Below, piece after piece: positions 18,985 through 28,473 of a stretch of DNA of 64,000 nt; positions within the stretch are counted from its first letter, which is position 1, and every line of letters starts with the position of its first letter. The notes beneath the pieces are model-generated. The model was given only the letters and a program-made list of their open reading frames with translations. It searched no databases and was not told where the DNA came from. The DNA comes from Legionella sainthelensi (GTDB lineage Bacteria > Pseudomonadota > Gammaproteobacteria > Legionellales > Legionellaceae): positions 2,243,501 to 2,307,500 of the forward strand of contig NZ_LR134388.1 of the NCBI RefSeq assembly GCF_900637685.1. Direction: 5' to 3'. The translations under genes and the position numbers were made by a program.

Positions 18985-20222
18985 CTCTGTACTGGACAAA
19001 AAACCCTATGGAGTGGTTCTCCAAGCTGGATCAGGAATTAATTGATTAATAATATGTCTAAACTCTTTGATTTTATTATTTTTGTAGTTTGGTCTGGTTA
19101 TTAAATCTCTAATAAGATCCAATCCATATCGAAAGAAACTATACTGAGGCCGTTTTTGCTTTCGGATTTTTTTAATGGGAATGGCTTTTCTAATAGCTCG
19201 CCATTCACCTACTTTGTGGGCCCATGCAAAGGCGATGGCAAGAAAGGCAATGATTTTTTCAATACGTATTATTTGAGTCACATGCGTTTCCTCAAATCGA
19301 AACCCACGTCCTTTTAAAGATTGAAACAAAGATTCAATTTCCCAGCGGCGCAAATAACATGCAATTGCATTTTTGGGATGTTGGTTTGTTACAACAATCA
19401 AGAGCTCTTCCCGAGAATTTTTACTCCCGGCCAAGTAAAGCGGTTGTCCGAATAAATGTACTCTCATGCCAAAAACCTGCTGTTGAAAAGGCTGAAGATG
19501 TGAAAATAGCTGGGCGGAGGTTTTAAATTTTTTACGTCTAATACAGATATCCATATTCCCTTTGATGCGTAAATAAAAGGGAATATTCTCTTCAATCAGC
19601 CATCCAATGAGCGTCTTATTAGTAAATTCTCTATCAGCCAGAACACCTTGTATACGTTCTTTGCCGAAGAGATTGATAAATCGCGAGATAAGAGCAATTT
19701 GTTCCTTTGCTGTCGTGTTGCCTGCTTTGTTTAATAGAGTCCAAAATAGTGGGATAGCAATCCCTTCATAGCAGACAGAAAGCATAAATATGTTTATTTT
19801 CGCTTTACCAAAAAACCAATTCGTTCGGTCAATGCTAATATACAGTTTCTCGTTATTTGTAAAAAACAAATAGAATAACCACCGCGCTATTGATGTAAAA
19901 TCAAATGTATAACCAGAAAAAAAACGATAAATTCGTTTATAGCGCGAATCAATCTCCGTTTCAGATGGCATGCTTACCGCAATTTCTCTGAAATTTATCG
20001 TCCGACAGATAAATAAGCCAACTAATGCTTGAGCAAAAAAATCAATTCGTGACTTGTGCCAATTTAATTGCTGCTTTAATATCAACTTCAACTCGCTGAT
20101 TTCATTCATGTATAACTCCTTTTTCGCGAATCGAAGTATACTTATTTAGTTTGATATCAGCGAGTTACCTTGCCTTCCTTCTGTATTCCCCTTTATTCCT
20201 TAATTTTTTGTCCAGTACAGAG
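18985..20222. mobile_element. Complete IS4-family insertion sequence
   Basis: A 1238-bp element bounded by perfect 19-bp inverted repeats CTCTGTACTGGACAAAAAA (18985-19003, and reversed at 20204-20222), flanked by a 9-bp direct repeat GTTCGAATT (18976-18984 and 20223-20231), the expected target duplication. It carries one intact transposase. Exact ends and duplication point to a fairly recent insertion into the gap between a small secreted-protein gene and the NO reductase gene. Confidence 0.93.
19006..20109 (-). CDS. IS4-family transposase
   Basis: A 367-residue DDE transposase. The first Asp is in LYISIDRTNW, the second in GVLADREFT, and the Glu in the IS4 signature Y-(2)-R-(3)-E-(6)-K, seen as YLRRWEIESLFQSLK. 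It fills almost the whole element between the inverted repeats. AAAGGAG lies just upstream of ATG 20109. The frame is intact, so the element could still be active. Confidence 0.95.
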   Translation of the reverse strand: MNEISELKLILKQQLNWHKSRIDFFAQALVGLFICRTINFREIAVSMPSETEIDSRYKRIYRFFSGYTFDFTSIARWLFYLFFTNNEKLYISIDRTNWFFGKAKINIFMLSVCYEGIAIPLFWTLLNKAGNTTAKEQIALISRFINLFGKERIQGVLADREFTNKTLIGWLIEENIPFYLRIKGNMDICIRRKKFKTSAQLFSHLQPFQQQVFGMRVHLFGQPLYLAGSKNSREELLIVVTNQHPKNAIACYLRRWEIESLFQSLKGRGFRFEETHVTQIIRIEKIIAFLAIAFAWAHKVGEWRAIRKAIPIKKIRKQKRPQYSFFRYGLDLIRDLITRPNYKNNKIKEFRHIINQLIPDPAWRTTP

Positions 20223-20306
20223 GTTCGAATTAGCTCCAAATAACTATCTCTGGACACTTTTATTTAGCAAACAGTTTCTCTTCTACTGGAGCACATTTTT
20301 AGTTTT

Positions 20307-22637
20307 TCAATTTGACAGTAATTTTGAGCCTTTTCTCCAACGGATTGTCTCTAACTTTGGGAAAAAAGGTCCTAAATTACGAATAAAATCAAAAGTCATA
20401 ATGCATGCACCTAAAGCAAAAACCACATCTCCAGGTAATCGTAACCATTGCCACAACAGAGTTGTATCATAAAATTCGATGCTTCTTGAATGGGCATAAC
20501 CATGCTCATAAACATCCATTAATTGAGACCATCCTATAGGGAAAAAATTGAGTACAATCCATAATAAAAGGCCGAGGTTATAGAGCCAAAATGCCCATGT
20601 GCCCAAGCGATCACTCCACGATATACGATCACCAGCGGCATAACGCAAGCAAAAATAAATTAAACCAAGGCCAAGTAGTCCAAAAGCTCCGAACAATGCA
20701 GTATGCGCATGGTTTAGGGTTAAAAAAGTTCCATGTTCATAATAATTAACCAATGGGGCATTCAGTGTCCCACCACCAAATACTCCAGCTCCAACAAAAT
20801 TCCAAAATGAAGCCCCCAAGATATAAAGGTAGGCCAAATTATAGGTAAAATCACCTTGGCGTTTAATCAATTGTCGATGTTCAATTGCATCAATAATGAG
20901 TAGAACTAAAGGCAAAACCTCAATAAAGGAAAACATTGAACCAAGAGGCACCCAGATATCTGGGGTACCTGTCCAGTACCAATGATGTCCTGTGCCAATA
21001 ACCCCTCCTAAAAAAATAAGAATGGTTTCAAAGTACATGGTTCGCTCCGCAAGTACTCGAGAGACTAAACCTGTTCCCATCAAAAGATAAGCAGTGGCAC
21101 ACGCTGCAAAAAACTCAAATGATTGCTCAACCCACAGATGAACAACCCACCAACGCCAAAAATCAGTAATGGTAAATGATTTTTCAATACCTGTTAATGG
21201 AATCATTCCAAAACAATACAATACAGCGACATTAGCTGTACTGGCCCAGAAAAGATGCTCCAACCGAATACGCCCAGTCCAAAATTGTATGGTTGCTTCT
21301 TTGATCTCATTCATACCTGGCCACATGCCACGAAAAACGATAACGCTCCAAAGAAATAATCCCAGACAAAATCCAATTTGCCACAAGCGACCAAGTTGCA
21401 AATAAGAAAGTCCTTGGTTACCAAGCCAAAACCAGTATTGATCGATATATCCCATAATTCCTAAATAATCGCCAATAATGGCACCACCCACAATAAAAAG
21501 AGTGACCCAAAACAAAACACTAACTAAAAAACCTTGGCCCTTTGCCTCTTTATTACTAATAATTGGCGTCATAAATACTGCAGCACTGATCCAAGAAAGA
21601 GCAATCCAGACAATTGGAGTTTGTATATGAACATCACGTAAAAAATTAAAAGGCAAATAATCATTAATCTGTATACCGTAAAAATATGTACGATCCGAAT
21701 AATAATGCGCCATAATAGCTCCTACACCAATCTGAAGGAGTAATACGAGCGCAACGATCATAAAATACTGCCCTACTTTACGCTGACTTGATGTCAAGGG
21801 TTTAAAAGTCATAAAAAGTGGGGTTTTAGGAGCATTATCAGGCCCAGCAAGGTAACGATGATAAATATATAAAACAGCCCCAAAACCCAAAAAGACGAAA
21901 CAAAATGAGACCCAGGTCCAGTAAAAAGTAGATGGCGTTGGGGTATTTCCCATAGTAGGCTCATAAGGCCAGTTATTCGTGTAGGAGCTGTTTTGTCCAG
22001 GACGATGAGCAATCGTAGTCAATGAAGAGTAAATAAGAAAATCAGCTGTTTGCAAAGCACTTTGATTATTCAAGCTATAAGCTTTTGTCCAGCCACTTTT
22101 TGGATCATGATTCATTAAAGTAAATGCAATTTCCTGTTTAAGTTGTAGAATTGAATCAGCAACAGGCTGAGGAAAAATACTAATAGATTTATTTAATTGA
22201 ACATTTTGTAACTCATGCTGCATGCTCTTTCGGACTAAGTATTGTTTCTCCTCAGGTAATTCGACAAAAGAGGTACCATAGTTTAGTTGGGATGTTTTTT
22301 CTTCAATAAGGCGACCTAAGCGGAGTAAATATTTTGCAGTATAATCCTCTCCAAAATAAGATCCCATACCATAAAGACTTCCATAATCCATCAAATCTGC
22401 ACGTTGAAATCCAGCTTTTCCTGCAACAATATCCTCTTCAGTCATGATGACCTGGCCTGATTGGGTTTGAAATTGTTGGGGTAAAGGTGGAGCAAGTTGG
22501 TAGGTTTTATAAGTGCCCCATATCAATACAACAAAACAGACAAGAGCAGTGAGCAATAAAATCCATTTTAAAACTAAAGCGACTGGATCATTATCTGATT
22601 GAGAATATTCTGACATCGCCCTTTTATTTTGAATCAT
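20307..22637 (-). CDS. norB: Quinol-dependent nitric oxide reductase (qNOR)
   Basis: A 776-residue single-subunit NO reductase. An N-terminal membrane anchor and a ~190-residue periplasmic domain (GKAGFQRADLMDYGSLYGMG) fused to the 12-helix catalytic core is the qNOR arrangement. The core shows the haem-copper-oxidase histidines and glutamates (HLWVEQSFEFFAA, GTGHHWYWTG, LNHAHTALFG). It reduces two NO to N2O with quinol electrons at the inner membrane, here most likely for NO detoxification since no denitrification genes are seen. ATG 22637 has GGAGTGA upstream; a second ATG lies seven codons in. An NsrR-like operator sits about 40 bases upstream. Confidence 0.93.
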   Translation of the reverse strand: MIQNKRAMSEYSQSDNDPVALVLKWILLLTALVCFVVLIWGTYKTYQLAPPLPQQFQTQSGQVIMTEEDIVAGKAGFQRADLMDYGSLYGMGSYFGEDYTAKYLLRLGRLIEEKTSQLNYGTSFVELPEEKQYLVRKSMQHELQNVQLNKSISIFPQPVADSILQLKQEIAFTLMNHDPKSGWTKAYSLNNQSALQTADFLIYSSLTTIAHRPGQNSSYTNNWPYEPTMGNTPTPSTFYWTWVSFCFVFLGFGAVLYIYHRYLAGPDNAPKTPLFMTFKPLTSSQRKVGQYFMIVALVLLLQIGVGAIMAHYYSDRTYFYGIQINDYLPFNFLRDVHIQTPIVWIALSWISAAVFMTPIISNKEAKGQGFLVSVLFWVTLFIVGGAIIGDYLGIMGYIDQYWFWLGNQGLSYLQLGRLWQIGFCLGLFLWSVIVFRGMWPGMNEIKEATIQFWTGRIRLEHLFWASTANVAVLYCFGMIPLTGIEKSFTITDFWRWWVVHLWVEQSFEFFAACATAYLLMGTGLVSRVLAERTMYFETILIFLGGVIGTGHHWYWTGTPDIWVPLGSMFSFIEVLPLVLLIIDAIEHRQLIKRQGDFTYNLAYLYILGASFWNFVGAGVFGGGTLNAPLVNYYEHGTFLTLNHAHTALFGAFGLLGLGLIYFCLRYAAGDRISWSDRLGTWAFWLYNLGLLLWIVLNFFPIGWSQLMDVYEHGYAHSRSIEFYDTTLLWQWLRLPGDVVFALGACIMTFDFIRNLGPFFPKLETIRWRKGSKLLSN

Positions 22638-22983
22638 TGTTTCACTCCATGAAACATCGTTTAATTACTTTAAAATGATGCTCATAAAATACATCACTTA
22701 AGATGGGCTGAAAAGCCCAACCATCAAGAAAAATTATTCTTAAAATTTATTTGGGTGTGTTGTTCAATACAGACTGATTGTTCTTTTAGAACCACAGACA
22801 TGGACTCATAATTCTTGAAGATATTAAATGGATTAATTCTCGTTGTATCCTTACGTTTCAGAATAAACTCCTTGCTAATTAAGTACACAAGGAGCATAAA
22901 CTAAAGGTGAGATGAGAGTAGCGGGTAATAGCTACACCAAATTTAAAACGCTCCTACGAAAATAATGTTTTAGCTTTTATATG
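22638..22983. other. norB upstream region
   Basis: This gap holds the norB promoter and NsrR-like site, plus a short GGGCT-GAAA-AGCCC hairpin at about 22705-22718. The rest (22740-22983) has stops in all frames and no other signal that I could identify. Confidence 0.5.
22675..22697 (-). promoter_or_regulatory. NsrR-like operator before norB
   Basis: On the minus strand the site reads GATG-TATTTTATGAG-CATC. It shares the 11 bases GATGTATTTTA and the same GATG-N11-CATC spacing with the stronger site before the alternative oxidase gene, and fits the NsrR dyad consensus. Confidence 0.55.
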
Positions 22984-23877
22984 TTACCGTTTTTGCGCGA
23001 ACAAAAAACCAAATAAACCAGATATTGGCCTTCCCTGTTCATCTTGCTTATGCAGATGGCCTACTGTTTCTTTATATTCAAGTATAGACCACCCACGGTC
23101 TTGATACAGATGATAAAGTTCCTCTTTTTTCGGTAAAAAAGTGAAGGAACCCGGGAGTGAATAAAGATCTGATTGAATAGGAAAAATTAAAAAATGATAA
23201 CCATTTTTATTGGTCACATCTTGAAGCTCCCCTAACAATTCAGGAACGCGTTGCGCTTCTAAAAATTGCAAAGTGACTGTTGCAATCATTAAATCAAAAC
23301 AATTTGCTTTAAGCTTTAAGGGGTGATTTAAATCATGCAAGATACAATCGACCCCAGAGAGTACTTCTTTTTGCACTACATCTTGAATTGTCTGTAATGC
23401 CGATTGATTGTAATCAATCCCTGTAACCTTATGGCCCATTTTTGTTAAATACAACAAATTCCTACCTGAACCACAGCCTACATCAAGAATCGTTAAGCCT
23501 TGTAAATGGCGCAAATAAACCTGATAAACATACACCAAATCACTGTGCGCAGCACCCAATCCATATTTTTTATTAAAATAACGTTGAGGCATACAATAAA
23601 ACTCAAGGTTTGCATGAAATGGCTCACTAACAGGAATAATTTTATGCCATGCTGCAGGGGGAATCAGTAATTGGGAATGTAGTTTATCGATTCGGGTACG
23701 TGACAATTCTTGCCCCTGGCCATTTAGGAATACAAAATCAATGGCCCCCTCTCTTAGAGAAAGCCAGCCCCACGTTCCTTCTTTGGTACTGTGCTTTTCC
23801 AGAAAAAACTTCAATTTTCCATGACTGTCAATTTCGGTCTGTTTATAGCACATTAACTCACTGTATTCTGATTTCAT
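22984..23877 (-). CDS. tehB: TehB-type SAM-dependent methyltransferase
   Basis: A 297-residue protein of the long TehB form. Residues ~1-95 match the small cupin-like domain found before TehB in Haemophilus (LLIPPAAWHKIIP, ANLEFYC). From ~100 comes a class I methyltransferase domain with the SAM motif ILDVGCGSGRNLLYL and IDYNQSAL. TehB methylates tellurite and selenite and affects oxidant resistance in some bacteria; the natural substrate is uncertain. The start lies 10 bases after the oxidase stop and AAGG precedes it, so the two are very likely one operon under the NsrR-controlled promoter. Confidence 0.88.
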   Translation of the reverse strand: MKSEYSELMCYKQTEIDSHGKLKFFLEKHSTKEGTWGWLSLREGAIDFVFLNGQGQELSRTRIDKLHSQLLIPPAAWHKIIPVSEPFHANLEFYCMPQRYFNKKYGLGAAHSDLVYVYQVYLRHLQGLTILDVGCGSGRNLLYLTKMGHKVTGIDYNQSALQTIQDVVQKEVLSGVDCILHDLNHPLKLKANCFDLMIATVTLQFLEAQRVPELLGELQDVTNKNGYHFLIFPIQSDLYSLPGSFTFLPKKEELYHLYQDRGWSILEYKETVGHLHKQDEQGRPISGLFGFLFAQKR

Positions 23878-23887
23878 GATGCGCCTT

Positions 23888-24574
23888 TTATTTTTTGTTG
23901 TTGATAATTTTTAATTCACTATTTGTTTTATTAGGAACTAGTTCTAATTCAAGGTTGATTAAAAGGGTGCGCTCGTTTGCCAGTTTGTCAGCTAATTGAT
24001 GGTTTACATCCCTATGTTCCTCCTCATCTTTACGCACTGCCAGTAGCACCTCACGTAATTGTGCATTGGAAGACAATCCCCAATAACTTTTAGCGATATC
24101 GGGCGCAGGACAATTTTCAATATGCCCTTCATACAATTCTTGTAAATAATGGGTATAGCTGATCACAGCTTCTTCTTCAAGATAACCAACAAAACGATGA
24201 GCTGTTTTTGAGGAAACAACATACATTAAGAAATATAAAATTACGAAAATAGCCTGTGCTATAAAAATAATAAATCGTTCAAACCAATTAGGCTTGGCAA
24301 TATGCATAAAAGTAATCAAATGCATTCGCTCATTTTCTGCCTCATCCAATAAAGTTTTAATCCAACCCTCATCATTTTTGATTTTTCTTAAACAGCGTAA
24401 ATGCAATAAGGCAGCCCCAACCATGCCAGGCACCGCGGCTACTGTTTCTAGTACTATAGCTCGATTTCCATAACGTTTTTGAAAAAATGTGTCCGCAAAA
24501 AATCGAAAAAACTTCACAAGACCATAGGCAAATTTATCACTGAAGGTTTTTGCAGGCTTATGGATTGCTGACAT
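23888..24574 (-). CDS. aox: Alternative oxidase (cyanide- and NO-insensitive quinol oxidase)
   Basis: A 228-residue diiron quinol oxidase of the plant/mitochondrial type. All four signature segments are present: LETVAAVPGM, DEAENERMHL, YLEEEAVISYT and RKDEEEHRDVNH, supplying the Glu and His ligands. Two hydrophobic stretches (FIIFIAQAIFVILYFLMYV and the VPGMVGAALLHL region) anchor it to the membrane face. It passes quinol electrons to oxygen without pumping protons and resists NO and cyanide. The start is ATG 24574, preceded by AAGGAGGATATC; the longer upstream frame would run into the operator. Confidence 0.93.
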   Translation of the reverse strand: MSAIHKPAKTFSDKFAYGLVKFFRFFADTFFQKRYGNRAIVLETVAAVPGMVGAALLHLRCLRKIKNDEGWIKTLLDEAENERMHLITFMHIAKPNWFERFIIFIAQAIFVILYFLMYVVSSKTAHRFVGYLEEEAVISYTHYLQELYEGHIENCPAPDIAKSYWGLSSNAQLREVLLAVRKDEEEHRDVNHQLADKLANERTLLINLELELVPNKTNSELKIINNKK

Positions 24575-24605
24575 GATATCCTCCTTTCCGGTAGTTATAT
24601 CAGGT

Positions 24606-24634
24606 ATTATAATAAAGATGTATTTTAAATACAA
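24606..24634 (-). promoter_or_regulatory. Sigma-70 promoter of aox-tehB
   Basis: On the minus strand TTGTAT (24634-24629) and TATAAT (24611-24606) are separated by exactly 17 bases, about 32 bases before the aox start. The -35 box lies inside the NsrR operator, as expected for steric repression. Confidence 0.75.
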
Positions 24635-24637
24635 CTT
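24615..24637. promoter_or_regulatory. NsrR operator before aox
   Basis: AAGATGTATTTTAAATACA followed by ACTT is a near-perfect 23-bp dyad matching the known NsrR consensus (AAGATG-type half-sites around TTTNAAA) with one mismatch in the right arm. NsrR is an NO-sensing Fe-S repressor; its gene is not in this window. Confidence 0.75.
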
Positions 24638-24881
24638 TAAAAATACTCACATATCTATTTTATCGATGATAAGCCTACTAATTTGATACCCATTTCAAGT
24701 GCAAAGAGACTGTATTTAAACCCTTATTACAATGTTGTACGAGATAAACTTTTTGTGAGGCAAAAGAATAAAAATCGACTCATTTATTGTCGACAAACCA
24801 GCCACATTTAATTCATGATCAGAGAATGGATCTCAGATGTTTTAAAAAATATCTATTATCTCTCTTACAAAAGAGCCTAGT

Positions 24882-25160
24882 CTAATTTACATCCAGTAAA
24901 TTGGGATTATGAACAATTTTATCTTTATCTCTACGCGATAATTTTTTAATGTACCGCTCAACTTTCATTGCTTTTAATTTACCTTCTGTGATTTCCCAAA
25001 ACTGAGCAATTTTTAGTGGCTTAAAACTTCGCGTGTACTTACATCCACCGGTTCCGTCAACATGAGACTGGTAGCGCTTTCCAAGATTATTAGTATAACC
25101 TGTATAATAAGAATTGTTTTCACAAAGCAACATATACACCCAATAAGATGAACCGCTCAT
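24882..25160 (-). CDS. GIY-YIG nuclease-fold protein (UPF0213/YhbQ-like)
   Basis: A 92-residue single-domain GIY-YIG protein: WVYMLLCENNSYYTGYTNNL holds the two Tyr-containing strands, GKRYQSHVDGTGGCKYT the conserved Arg and His region, and the usual Glu is in MKVERYIKKL. Members are small, often chromosomal nucleases of unclear role. Start at ATG 25160, with AAGGAG eight bases upstream, rather than TTG 25166. It stands alone. Confidence 0.88.
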   Translation of the reverse strand: MSGSSYWVYMLLCENNSYYTGYTNNLGKRYQSHVDGTGGCKYTRSFKPLKIAQFWEITEGKLKAMKVERYIKKLSRRDKDKIVHNPNLLDVN

Positions 25161-25277
25161 CCCCAATACTCCTTATGAAATGGTTTCTGTGCCATAATTG
25201 CCAGGGTAAAAATATGAAAAAGATGTCCGTTTACCGGTCACTTTACATAATAAAAATAGTCGAATCAGCAAGCAGCT

Positions 25278-26026
25278 CTAAGTTTGCGGAAAATAAATAC
25301 CCATTTTCGCTTTCTCCTCTTCCATCTCTTGAATTCCTAATTGAATCATTGTTTTTAAAATAACTTCTGGATAATAATAGCACGGTGATGATGGAGAACG
25401 TCTTGTCCCCTCTCTGTGCGCTAATTTCATTGTCTCAAGAACTTCATCATAAAATCTCATATCATCTTCATCTGTAGTAGCAATAACCCCATCAAGATAA
25501 AAGCAACTCTCACAAGACGCTATATGGTTTCTATCATTATCGAGTAGCACAAAATGCGTATCCCGAAGTTCTGGAACTGGACGAAAAAGACCGTGTAAAC
25601 GATAAGCTTTTAAAAGTGAGGCAATATTTTTTTGCGGTAACCCCAGTTTTTCACTGTCATGCTGTGGATTGAGAAATAAAGATTGGTTAAAACGATAACT
25701 GGCTTTTTCTGATAAATTGCATAATTGAGAAATAATAGAAAGTACAGGCCTTAGCCATAATCCTGAGGTAAATATAACGATATCATCGCCTGCTTCATAA
25801 ATACTTTCAATCATCGTTTTGAGCTTATCAGGATTTATAACAAAAAATAATAACCACTATTTACAATATAATTTGAAAGCGTATGCTGAGAATGAATCCG
25901 CTTCAACTTCCTTATACTCTCATAAGTATTCCCATGCTGCTTAAATTCAAGCTCGTCCAGTGCAATAAATGTTGTTTCATCAAGATCGAGTAATAATGTT
26001 GACTTATACGACTTCTTCGGGAGCAT
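25278..26026 (-). pseudogene. HAD/FCP1-like phosphatase split by a -1 frameshift
   Basis: The first frame (26026-25835) carries the phosphatase nucleophile motif LLLDLDETTF and ends after SGYYFLL. The second frame (from about 25841 to 25278) continues with VINPDKLKTMIESIYEAGDD, IVIFTSGLW and the second aspartate motif FVLLDNDRNH. A -1 shift at T TTT TTG (25847-25841) fuses them into about 249 residues. DLDET is the form found in eukaryotic FCP1/SCP CTD phosphatases. No signal peptide. It may be a Dot/Icm effector, by inference only. AGGTGA precedes ATG 26026. Confidence 0.65.
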
Positions 26027-26212
26027 TGGTCACCTATAATCAATTTACTTAATTTATATTAAAACAACTACTTATTTTGAGAAACACTCATTTTCAGTAC
26101 TCTTAATTCCGAAGATAATCGAGCCAACGTGGGTTCAATAAAAATAAAATACACATTCCCATTATTTTAATGTATGTTACTTACTAAAATATTTATTACT
26201 CGGTTGCAAGCA

Positions 26213-26776
26213 ATGACCATCTATTTTTTGTTTGGTAAAACGGGCTCAGGAAAAAGTTACATAGGAAAGCTACTCGAACAGCTAAACATCCTCCATATCG
26301 ATGGCGATAAACACATTACACCCAGGATGCTAGACTGTTTAATCGAAGATGAGCAAATGACCTCAGACATGATTGATGAATTTGTTAATGTTTTGATTGA
26401 TGTTATCAAAACACAAAAAGAAAAAACTCCGACACAGAGTTTTGTTATCTCACAAGCCATGTATCTCGATAAAAACCGACTTAAATTATTAAATGCTATA
26501 TCTGAGCTTAAATTTGTAATGATTGATGTAGCACCAAGACTTCGAGAAAGTTTTATCACCAGTCGATTTCAAAATAAAGAAAGTAAAGTAAGCCCGCAAT
26601 ATGCTAAAGAGATGGATAAATTTTTTGAGAAACCTTCCCATGAAATAATACTATTTGAAAACAATGAAAAAACAGATGAAATCCTTATCGAACAAATCCA
26701 TGAAAAAATGCCGGCTCTCTTTAACAGCGTGGCAAAAGAAGAATTAAACTCATATATGCAACTACAATTTAATTAA
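26213..26776 (+). CDS. P-loop kinase-like protein
   Basis: A 187-residue protein opening with a strand and Walker A motif FLFGKTGSGKSYIGK, then LHIDGDKHITPRML, which resembles the substrate-binding DxD segment of gluconate or shikimate kinase-type enzymes. The C-terminal part (FEKPSHEIILFENNEKTDEI) looks like the closing strand and helix of such small-molecule kinases. Substrate unknown. An earlier ATG at 26174 is in frame, but ATG 26213 puts the P-loop at the usual distance. It is divergent from the HAD gene. Confidence 0.75.
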   Translation: MTIYFLFGKTGSGKSYIGKLLEQLNILHIDGDKHITPRMLDCLIEDEQMTSDMIDEFVNVLIDVIKTQKEKTPTQSFVISQAMYLDKNRLKLLNAISELKFVMIDVAPRLRESFITSRFQNKESKVSPQYAKEMDKFFEKPSHEIILFENNEKTDEILIEQIHEKMPALFNSVAKEELNSYMQLQFN

Positions 26777-26877
26777 ACCATAAAATGATGCCCGCGAAAT
26801 ACCATTAAACTGAAGTCACAGGAGATACTTTGGATCAATCGCTAGTTGTTGCCTACAGATTAATCCAACCTTTATAA

Positions 26878-28473
26878 TTAATATCCAATTACAAAACGAT
26901 TGATATGGCTAATTTGCATATTTGCTCGTCCAAAACTAGGAGGAGGGAAACCAGGTATACTTGGGTCATACACACCTATCCCTTCGCCACCAGCGGCAAG
27001 ATTAACGTTCAAATAATAGCCATTATCAAACCCATTTGTTAAAGAGTCAAACATAACTTCCGCCTCTGTTAAAGGCATAGGTACATTTAAAGCTAGATTG
27101 CATCTGTTTGACTCCACGGTACAACATCTTGGGCTAGAGCTTGTACACCATATGAGTTGCTGCTCCCCATTAACCTCTCTTTCTGCGCTAAAAATCATGT
27201 TACCTGTTGTCTCGCTTTTCTTACGAGTTATAGTTAGAGAAGTATATTTGATGCCATCATAGTACCAACCAAGAACATAACTAGTAACCGAGATCCCATC
27301 TTTTTTCTCCCACGTAAACCCATAGTTATGCCAGTTAGATGAATCCGCAACCGGATATAGAGGCACTATCTGTCTGTCATAATCACCTATATTATTGATA
27401 TAATTCCATGAGGTTGCAGTTTCATTTGCTAAATAACCATAATGTATTGAACCAATAATAGGAGTAGTTGTAGTCCAGCCACCGTTGATTAGTTCCAAAA
27501 TATCAATTTCCATAGCAGATGGCCAAAGATTTTTTGGTGTAAAGGTTTCTGAATTAAAGCGAAAGGTATCATCTATATAAGGTGACATCATCCATACGGC
27601 AGGCCACGCTCCTTTTTGATAAAGCTGGTCCATTGTTACATTAGGATCATCTTTTTCAACTCTAAGTCTAATCTCTATCCCACCATGATGAATATTTTTT
27701 CCATGAGAATCCTTATTCACATAAAAACCGTTACGATATGAATAAAAAGCTCCTGATGTGTATGTGCATGTTCCTGTAGATACTTTAGCCCGATTATTGG
27801 GATCTACATACCCTCTTCCTATGCATGGAAAATCAGTGGAAGGGATCGCTGATAATTTAATAAAAGCTGGGGATTGCGAGTTTTTTGGAATAAAAGTAAC
27901 ATTTTGGGGTAAGTATTCTTGATATTCTTGTGTCCCAACATGATAACCATTCACAATAGTAAAGTAATTATCAAAAGTTGATTTCTCTCCACTAAAAACT
28001 GAAAGTTTCTCGGTACATAAATTTGTATCACATAATGACTGAATGTTTTTTATATTAAGGGAGTTTCCCGCACTAGGCTGATAACATTGAAGGGTATTAC
28101 CTCGCTGACATACTTCTGGTCCACTCTCTATATTATTTTTCAACTCGCTTCCATCTACATACAAACCTAAAATACAAGATTGCTTATATCCTAGCGTAAA
28201 GACATTGGTACAATATCCAGCGCTTGTTATTTGACTTATGCCTGGTATGGGCGTCATCACCAACGAGTGAGTTTTTTTTGAGTTGTTGGTGACTGTATAT
28301 TTTACGGTTTGTTTATTGTTTCCAATTATGATTAAATTAGTGTCAGTCAAAGGCACAAATGTCCATAAAGGACTTGCAGTAGAAGCCATCGCTATGGATA
28401 TAGAGAGAAAAGCCCATAACACAAAAAATATCTTATTCATGAAGTAGCATTTTTTCATATTGTGTCCGTACAT
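26878..28473 (-). CDS. Secreted GH16-family glycoside hydrolase
   Basis: About 531 residues with a signal peptide (NKIFFVLWAFLSISIAMA). Residues ~40-150 form a beta-sandwich domain ending QCYQPSAGNSLNI that recurs in Legionella exported proteins. The C-terminal ~300 residues are a concanavalin-type domain with the GH16 active-site motif EIDILELI (E-x-D-x-x-E) and the Trp-rich NWHNYGFTWEKKDG. GH16 enzymes cut beta-glucans, agarans and similar polymers; type II secretion is likely. Three in-frame starts (28473, 28458, 28440) all keep the signal peptide and none has a strong ribosome site. Confidence 0.88.
   Translation of the reverse strand: MYGHNMKKCYFMNKIFFVLWAFLSISIAMASTASPLWTFVPLTDTNLIIIGNNKQTVKYTVTNNSKKTHSLVMTPIPGISQITSAGYCTNVFTLGYKQSCILGLYVDGSELKNNIESGPEVCQRGNTLQCYQPSAGNSLNIKNIQSLCDTNLCTEKLSVFSGEKSTFDNYFTIVNGYHVGTQEYQEYLPQNVTFIPKNSQSPAFIKLSAIPSTDFPCIGRGYVDPNNRAKVSTGTCTYTSGAFYSYRNGFYVNKDSHGKNIHHGGIEIRLRVEKDDPNVTMDQLYQKGAWPAVWMMSPYIDDTFRFNSETFTPKNLWPSAMEIDILELINGGWTTTTPIIGSIHYGYLANETATSWNYINNIGDYDRQIVPLYPVADSSNWHNYGFTWEKKDGISVTSYVLGWYYDGIKYTSLTITRKKSETTGNMIFSAEREVNGEQQLIWCTSSSPRCCTVESNRCNLALNVPMPLTEAEVMFDSLTNGFDNGYYLNVNLAAGGEGIGVYDPSIPGFPPPSFGRANMQISHINRFVIGY

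Noticed and set aside
24575..24634. Longer alternative-oxidase start at 24634
   Set aside because: It would place the start inside the NsrR operator and upstream of the -10 box, while ATG 24574 has a perfect ribosome site.
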